Assembly: GCA_025617745.1 (NCBI GenBank)
Contig: CM046854.1
Coordinates: forward strand, 60,345,606 to 60,409,605
DNA length: 64,000 nt
Direction: 5' to 3'
From: Heliocidaris erythrogramma
Taxonomy: Eukaryota; Echinodermata; Echinoidea; Camarodonta; Echinometridae
Part shown: positions 50,501 through 59,500 of the stretch, in pieces
Position numbering within the stretch: position 1 is the first letter of the stretch
How the letters are laid out: the number at the start of each line of letters is the position of its first letter
Translations under genes and position numbers: made by a program
Notes under the pieces: model-generated
The model's input: only the letters and a program-made list of their open reading frames with translations
What the model was told of the DNA's origin: nothing
Databases searched by the model: none

Positions 50501-53500
50501 AGGTTATTTGAATAAATGTATATCACATGATAAACATGATAAAGAGGATGCCTTTTCATTATATTCTTAAATATCAAGACAAAAATAATATCGTTTTGTT
50601 TACATTTATAGCACCCAGACTTATATCAAAACTTGAACTGTGGAAATTGGTGCAAAAAACTAAAGAGAGCAAATCTCTCCTGAAACTAAAGGAAGCTTTA
50701 CGTCGTCTTAGACGGCTGCCGAAAATTGCCGCCTCAAAATTGCTCAAGGACGACGACTACTACGAAAGTCTCTGCATGTGGAAAAGTGAAAAGTCTTCTG
50801 ACTTTGATCAGAGAAAGACATTGTATTCTGCCTGTTGCAGAGTTGGAATGTCCGACGTCATCAGGAAAATGAAAGGTGTGTGAACTGAACATCCAAGGCA
50901 TCACCAAGCCTGCCATCCGTCAAATAGCTAGAAGGGGTCTGGTCTTATTTTCGGATAAAACAAACCAGAGATCCTCTTGATGCCACCCCTTCTAGCTACT
51001 CGACGGATTGATTTTTACTATAAAAATGTGATAGCTCACTTCACTCGATAGCAAAAATGTAGGATGGGAAAAGTTCATATTCTGACTCCTCTCCCCCCTC
51101 CCTCCTCCCTTCTTGAAAAATGTGCCCTTACGCTTATGCCCAGATCGTAGTAAGTGTCCATGGCACTAATGGAATCTAATCATAAATCTCAAGCGGAAAC
51201 ATGTATAGATATATTGTTGTGCCTATGGTATACTCGTACTTATGCTGAAAGATTACATTATTAATATTGTTATCCATAAGGTATACCAAGCGAGTTCGTT
51301 TGTTCGATTTTTTTAATCGTCAAGACATGTAATTTTCTCGGTACAATACTTCTGCGCGTGTTATATCAATCAGTGGGTTTTTTTTCGTTAAATTATCTAG
51401 GGTCTATCTTTAACAGCTTACTTCTTATTGTTCTTAATTAACTATATTTAGAGCGTTGATCGTATGAAGGTATATAATTAATTTCTGAAAATTGCAAGCA
51501 TATATTCATACATACTATAACAAGGAGATAAGTCAACTGTTTACCATGTTTCAGATGGAGTTATGCAAATAGGTATTTTGCATTTTAAAAAATTAGAAGA
51601 AAAAAATATATCTACTCTTTTCTTGGTTTTGCACACAGATTTTGTTATGGAAACATCTGATGAACTATCCAGAGAAAACATGGAGCACATTTTATGGGAC
51701 ATTCGAGATACGAGCACAATAATTGAACTTTTAAAAGCCCTGGGACTAGATCATGAAGCAGTTGCTTTAGCGCATGAAAAAGGGAGAAGAGTGGTGATTG
51801 ACATGGCACTGAAGGAGCTACTGAAATGGCGAATTCGAGACTTCGCAATTAACCCCATGGTTACCTTGAGTTTGAAGTTAGATGACCTTGAGTGCGAGAC
51901 AAACTTTTTTAAAGGTAAGTTAACAAAATGTCTTAAGGATTTAAGTGTGAAAGCCTCTTTCGATTCTGCATATTGTGGTGTTAATAATGAAAGCTTCTTT
52001 ATGTTTTTAAAAGTTCAGAAAGAAGCACTTGGATTTTTTTTTTGCGAAAGAATAGTCATTTGACAAGTTTATGTCATCACTTAAATCAGATCAAAATTCA
52101 TTGACTGTGATACACAATCATCAATATTAAGCATAAGGTTAGTAGTTTTGTAGAAAAGAATGTAATGTTGACATTAATTGTTGCCTTCAGACTTTACATA
52201 ATCATAAAGGATTCATTTGTTTTGGATGTATATGTCTTTTTTAATAAAAAAAAACAATAAATAAGCATTTTCTTAGAAACAGGCAGGGGCGTTGGTAGCG
52301 GCGGGGTGGGGGGGGGGGGGTGTCGGCAAATGCGCCACCTCTGTCGGCAAATAAGAAAATGAGAAAATGAAAACGGGAATAGGCTGCAGTCAACCCCCCC
52401 CCCCCCCCCCGAGGATTTTCAAAGTTCCAATATTCGGGCAACAACCACTTCATATTCGGGAGGCGAAGTTAGGTGCCAGAATATTAACATATTTGGGCAG
52501 GGAGGTTCACAGGTAATTATGTAACTGCTCTATGTAGCTTCTGTACATGTTCTCTACGAACAGTTTCTAAAGATTGACATTTTGAAAATTTTGAAATTGG
52601 AAAGTTGATATTCGGGCAAAAGGCGTCCCCTTTCGGCAATGGGCTGCAGCCCCCCTCCCCCGAGAATTTTTAAATTTCCCATATTCGGGCAACCACCACT
52701 TCGTACTCGGGCAGCAAGAAGCCAGAATATCCACATATTTGGGCAGCGAGGTTCCCAGATAAACTTCCATATGTAACTTATGTACATTTTCTCTACAAAA
52801 AGATTTACAGATTTTTCTTGCTCGCTTCACTTGCTCATAAAAATTTGGAAATTGAAAACTTGATATTCGGTCAAAAGGCGTAAGCCCCCTCCCTGCAAAA
52901 ATTGGCTTGTATAATCAAGATTTCTACATCTGTGATTTCCTTTTATCGTACTTTGGATTCAGCAGCGTTACGCCGCAAATTGGGCCATGTGTGAGTAATA
53001 GTGCGCCAAAATAGGGATTTGGTCAATGAAACATAAAATTAAATTTTTTCACGTTCTAAGTAAAGATTTCAACGTGTAGAATACCTCTGAGCAGTATTCC
53101 TTCTTGAAATTAGTTCTAAGTGGGTAATTGTTATTCCAAAAGACCGGAAACTTTTATTATTTGTTATGCATTGTGTAAAATGCAATACTGCGTTTCATTA
53201 AAGGTTTTTGCCAAAACGGATTGTTTAATGCACTTCAAATTGAAGATGCTTACTTCAGAATAGTTTTTTTTTTTAAATAATGATTATGAGTTAACAGGCG
53301 AACTCTTATTTCTCTCGAAAGTAATTTTGGATGAAACACAAAATATTGCAGAGAAAATAGCATTATTTATACGCAAAGTTGGTCAACATTTCCGCGCTGA
53401 AAATCTCATGATCGCCTTTCTTATAGTTTATGCTTTACACTGCTACCAAATTTGTCTGCTACTTTTTGCAACTTTTTGAGTAAGAACCAATTTTCCACCA

Positions 53501-56500
53501 GCATGTTTGCCTCTGTTTTCGCCTAAATCTACCATGCCATAGAAGCGCGCCCTGTGTTCATAAAAATGCGCATGCAGGCAAAGCACACACAGCAAAGAAT
53601 AAAAGTTCAATGCTTTTTAACATGTGTACCGAAAGATGCTTTAATAGTCTTCTGGCCCATTTTTGATGACGAGACATGTCAGAAAACAACTAATATCCAA
53701 ACATATGGATTGCATTTTAACATTTAGTCCAGTCTTCAGTCGTCGGTCAAGAAGAGATTCCCAAGTTTCCTCAATGAAGTTAGGAAACCAAAAAGTAGAG
53801 GGGAACAGAACAGAAAGCGAAAACTGAGATAGAAAAAGAAAATATAGAGAGAGATGGAGAAGAAGAGAGAGAAAAAACAAAGAAAGAATAAAAAGAGAGA
53901 GAGAATGAGAAGAGAAGGGGCGACTGGGGCGTCAAGTTCATCGAGTTTGTATGGAGGTGTATCTTGGTAAAATCTAGACACCTATAATTTTGGGTGATGT
54001 TGCCCCCAGTGTTCCGTCTTTTATAGGGTTAAAGGCGTGAGTGCACTCACATTTCTAGATGGATTTCTTTCAAATTTTGTATGAAGATGTATCTTGGTAG
54101 AAACTACACATCTTTACTCTTTGGTGATGCTGCTCTCATTTCTCCGTCCATTATAGGGTCAAAGGTCATTTGTCCCTTTTGTGCGCCCTTACTGCCACAT
54201 TTCCTACAGATTTTTCTCAAATTGTGTATGGAGGTGTATATTCCTCAAATATACACATCTTTAAATTTTGGTGATGCTGCCACCGCTGTTCCGTCTTTTA
54301 TAAGGTCAAAGGTCATATTTTAGACGATGTCTGGTGTGCGCTCTGTAGACCATATTTTTTGATGGATTCCTTTCAAACTTTGTATTGAGATGTGTTTCAG
54401 TACAATCTACATGTTATACTTTTTGATAATGCTGCCCTCATTATTCCGTCCTTTATAGGGTCAAAGGTTACATTATTTTTTGCGCTCTAGCTGCCACATT
54501 TCCTCATGGATTTCTTTCAGATTTTGTATGGAGGTGTGTCTTAGTAAAATCTACACATCTTTAGTATTTGGTGATGCTGCCCTCATTGTTCCCTCCTTTA
54601 TAGGGTCAAAGTGTCCATTTCGTGCACTCTTCCGCATTTCTTGACAGATTTCTTTCAAATTTTGTATGGAGATGTATCTTGGTCAAATCTTCATTATCTT
54701 TAGTTTTTGGTGATGCTGCCACCAGTTTTCCGTCTTTTATAATGTCAAAGGTCATATTTTCGATGATGTCTTGTGTGCGCTCTGCAGGCCACATTTCTTG
54801 ATGGATTCCTTTCAAATTTTGTATTGAAATGTATCTCAGTGCCCTCCGTCCTTTATAGGGTCAAAGGTTATATTCTTTTTGCGCTCTAGCTGCCACATTT
54901 CCTGATGGATTTCTTTCAGATTTTGTATTGAGATGTATCTTAGTGCAATCTAGATATTTGTACTTTTTGATAACGCTGCCCTCATTGATCCATCCTTTAT
55001 AGGGTCAAAGGTCATTTGTCGCTTTGTGAGTTCTTACTGCCACATTTCTCAACGGATTTCTCTCAAATTTTGTATGGAGGTGTATAATGGTCAAATCTTT
55101 AACTTTTAGTGATGCTACCACCAGTGTTCCGTCTTCTAAAAGGTCAAAGGTCATATTTTGGACGATGCCTTATGTGCTTTCTGTAGACCATATTTATTGA
55201 TGGATTCCTTTCAAACTTTGTACTGAGATGTATCTCAGTGCAATCTACATATTTATACTTTTTGACAATGCTGGCCTTATTGTTCCGTCCTTTATAGGGT
55301 CAAAGGTCATATGTCTTTTGTGCGCTCTAACTGCAATATTTTTTTGATGGATTTCTCTCAAATTTTGTATAGAGGTGTGGCTTAGTAAAATCTACACATC
55401 TTTAGTGTTTGGTGATGCTGCCCCAGTGTTTCGTTTTCAAAGGTCATATTTTAATTGATACATTGTGTCATATTTTGTTGCTGTCTTGCATGCACTCTGG
55501 CGGTCACATTTTCCGACTGATATTTTTTCAGATTTTGTATGGATGTCCATTATAAGTTACTCTACACCTCTACAGTTTGTGGTGATGCTGCCCCTGTGTT
55601 CCGTCTTTTATAGGGTCAAAGGTCATATTTTAGTGGATTATTGTGCACGCTCTGCATGTCATATTTCGTGACAAATATCTTTCGAATTTATATAGAGATG
55701 GATTATACTGTTGTTCTGCTGCCCCAGTGTTCCGTCTTTTATAGGGTAAAAGGCTAAATTTTTGTGGATGGCGTGAGTGCACTTTGCAGGCCACATTTCT
55801 AGATGGATTTCTTTCAAATTTTGTATGCAGATGTATCTTGGTACAAACTACACATCTTTACTCTTTGGTGATGCTGCCCTCATTGTTCCCTCCTTTATAT
55901 GTCCATTTCGTGCGCTCTTCTGCATTTCTTGACAGATTTCTTTCAAATTTTGTATGGAGATGTATCTTGGTCAAATCTTCATTATCTTTAGGTTTTTTTT
56001 ATGCTGCCACCAGTTTTCCGTCTGTTATAGGACCAAAGGTCATATTTTCGATGATGTCTTGTGTGCGCTCTGCAGGCCATATTTCTTGATGGATTCCCTT
56101 CAAATTTTGTATTGAGATGTATCTCAGTGCCCTCCGTCCTTTATAGGGTCAAAGGTTATATTCTTTTTGCGCTCTAGCTGCCACATTTCCTGATGGATTT
56201 CTTTCAGATTTTGTATTGAGATGTGTCTTAGTAAAATCAACAAATCTTTACTTTTTAGTGATGCTGCCCTCATTGTTCCGTCCTTTATAGGGTCAAAGGT
56301 CATATGTCCCTTTGTGCGCTCTTATTGCCACATTTCTTAACGGATTTCTCTCAAATTTTGTATGGAGGTGTATAATGGTCAAATGTTTAACTTTTAGTGA
56401 TGCTACCACCAGTGTTCTGTCTTTTATAAGGTCAAAGGTCATATTTTGGATGATGCCTTGTGTGCGCTCTGCAGGCCATATTTCTTGATGGATTCCCTTC

Positions 56501-59500
56501 AAATTTTGTATTGAGATGAATCTCAGTGCCCTCCGTCCTTTATAGGGTCAAAGGTTATATTCTTTTTGCGCTCTAGCTGCCACATTTCTTGATGGATTCC
56601 TTTCAAATTTTGTATTGAGATGTATCTCAGTGCAATCTACATATTTGTACTTTTTGATAACGCTGCCCTCATTGATCCATCCTTTATAGGGTCAAAGGTC
56701 ATTTGTTCCTTTCTTAACGGATTTCTTTCAAATTTTGTATTGAGATGTATCTCAGTGCCCTCCGTCCTTTATAGGGTCAAAGGTTATGTTCTTTTTGCGC
56801 TCTAGCTGCCACATTTCTTGATGGATTCCTTTCAAATTTTGTATTGAGATCCATCTCACTACCATCTACATATTTATACATTTTGATACTGCTGCCCTTA
56901 TTGTTCCGTCCTTTATAGGGTCAAAGGTCATATGTCTTTTGTGCGCTCTAACTGCAATATTTTTTTGATGGATTTCTTTCAAATTTTGTATGGAGGTGTG
57001 GCTTAGTAAAATCTACACATCTTTAGTGTTTGGTGATGTTGCCCCAGTGTTTCGTTTTCATAGGGTCAAAGGTCATATTTTAATTGATATATCGTGTCAT
57101 ATTTGGTTGCTGTCTTGCATGCACTCTGGCGGTCACATTTTTCGACTGATATCTTTCAGATTTTTTATGGACGTCCATTATAGTTTACTGTAGACCTCTC
57201 CAGATTTTGGCGATGCTGCCCCCAGTGTTCCGTCCTTTATAGGGTCAAAGGTCATTTGTCCCTTTGTGCGTTCTTACTGCCACAAATTTTGTGTGGAGGT
57301 GTATCTTGGTCAAATCTACACATTTTAAACTTTTGGTGATGCTGCCACCAGTGTTCCCTCTTTTATAAGGTCAAAGGTCATATTTTGGATGATGTCTTGT
57401 GTGGGCCCTACAGACCATATTTCTTGACAGATTCCTTTCAAATTTTGTATTGAGATCCATCTCACTACCATCTACATATTTATACATTTTGATACTGCTG
57501 CCCTTATTGTTCCGTCCTTTATAGGGTCAAAGGTCATATGTCTTTTGTGCGCTCTAACTGCAATATTTTTTTGATGGATTTCTTTCAGATTTTGTATGGA
57601 GGTGTGGCTTAGTAAAATCTACACATCTTTAGTGTTTGGTGATGCTGCCCTGGTGTTTCGTTTTCATAGGTTCAAATGTCATATTTTAATTGATACATTG
57701 TGTCATATTTTGTTGCTGTCTTGCATGCACTCTGGCGGTCACATTTTCCGACTGATATCTTTCAGATGGTGTATGGACGTCCATTATAGTCTACTCTAGA
57801 CCTCTCCAGTTTTTGGTGATGCTGCGTGTGTGTGTGTGTGTAATTGGGTTTTTTACAGACGTGTATCAATCAGATATGATTATTTACGTCTGGGACTGAC
57901 CTTTAACGTCACCATCCGAAAGACGTGACTCAGTCTCGAACCTGGGTCCGCTGAATCAATTTATAACTTCCACTGGTAGCTGGATTACAGGCGCACGCCA
58001 CAACGCCCCTGCTGCTCCCAGTGTTCCGTCTTTTATAGGGTCAAAGGTCATATTTCATCCCATCCATGATTGTTTTTCTTTTTTTTTTTCTTTTTTTCTT
58101 TTTCTTCTTCTTGTTCTTCTTATTTCTTTCTTTTTGAAGACACATACTAACAGAAAAAGTGAAGCCACACTTGGAGGTTGTTCTCTTTTTAGGTATTGAT
58201 AATACATCCTATATTTACGATACGCTTTCTCGTGTTTTATTTAATTAGTACCAATGGGCCAGAAGGAGGAAATAAGTGTGGATGATATTAAGGACATATG
58301 TTGTCAGATGTCTAAGCAACACTACGCGTATTTGCTGGAAGCTATTCGAGATAAACATCGAGAAGAGCTGTGCTATCACGTCGAGAGCTTTGTTGATGAA
58401 AACAACGCATCGCTCTTCGACACGACCCAAATGCTCATTGACTGGTTAGAAGGTCAAGAGTGCAGTGATTATGAGAAAAGAAGTAGACTTCAAAAAGCTT
58501 CAGAAGCTTTTTCACACAGAGATCTCAAAGGTGAATAGTGAGATATCTATTCCTTTGTTTATTTTTTTAATAGAACAGAGAATTTGTGAAAACAATAGTT
58601 TCCCTGATCGTTTTCAGATACCGTCATTATTTGTATATATTTTCAACTTGTTTTCAATTAATTTTTTCATTACCATTTGTAAATCGGGAAAATGAGCCCT
58701 GGAGAAAGATAAATGAAGCAATATAATTCATTTGCTTTCTCATGTACATAAACATGCCAATTGTATATCGGGTACGATTACACAATACAATGTACGAGCA
58801 ATTAGATCTAATTCCTCAGTTCTTAACAAAAAATCTTGTCTTGTCTTTCCGTTGATGCCCACAATCAAATTAGCATGGCACTAAATAAACCATTGTCCAA
58901 GTTTTGCGTTAATTCTTATCAGTATTCGCTTCTCTGTATGGTCTAATCTATAAAAAAAAAACACACCCAGAAACAGTAAAGTGGCCTCCTGACGATGAGC
59001 TGAGAGTCATCGCAAGTTTTCTCTCTTCTGCGTCAATGGGACTACTATGCTCAAAGCTTCACATCAAACGCCCCCCTTTTGAAGCTAATGGTGAAAAACG
59101 ATTCCAGGCACTCGTCGAGTGGAGAGACAATAGTGTCTTGTCAGACGTTCTGACAAAGAAACACACTGAGCTTTTCACTGCACTCAAAGAGATCTGTCAA
59201 GGAGGTAAATGTCACATTATTTCAAAAAGTTTTATTCATGTAAAAGGATGGCCTGTAAGAGAGGGGACTAGAGGTTTCGATCTTTATCTGCTTTCGTAAA
59301 ACATTGGGGTCAATTTCTTATCTAATTTGATGATTCCAAAACAAAGTATAAAACAATTCTTATGTAGACATGGTCAAACTTTCACAATTCCTTTGAGACA
59401 GTTTCTTTCACAATGTAATTACATGACCAGAACTCTACTTTATATTTAACCTATTTTCTCCCACATTTTGGTAGGCCTGATAAGTAGTAAAAAAGGCCAG

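Noticed and set aside
54081..57799. Several open frames of 60-100 codons in the 150-bp array
   Set aside because: They recur with the array unit and share its period, with no protein signature and no codon pattern.
58077..58140. CT/TTC-rich tract before exon 8 as a regulatory element
   Set aside because: It may help as a pyrimidine tract, but it is low-complexity, more than 100 bp from the acceptor, and nothing else supports a role.
59036..59299. Start codon inside exon 9 as a separate small gene
   Set aside because: The frame continues upstream to a good acceptor and ends at a donor in phase with neighbours, so it is an internal exon.
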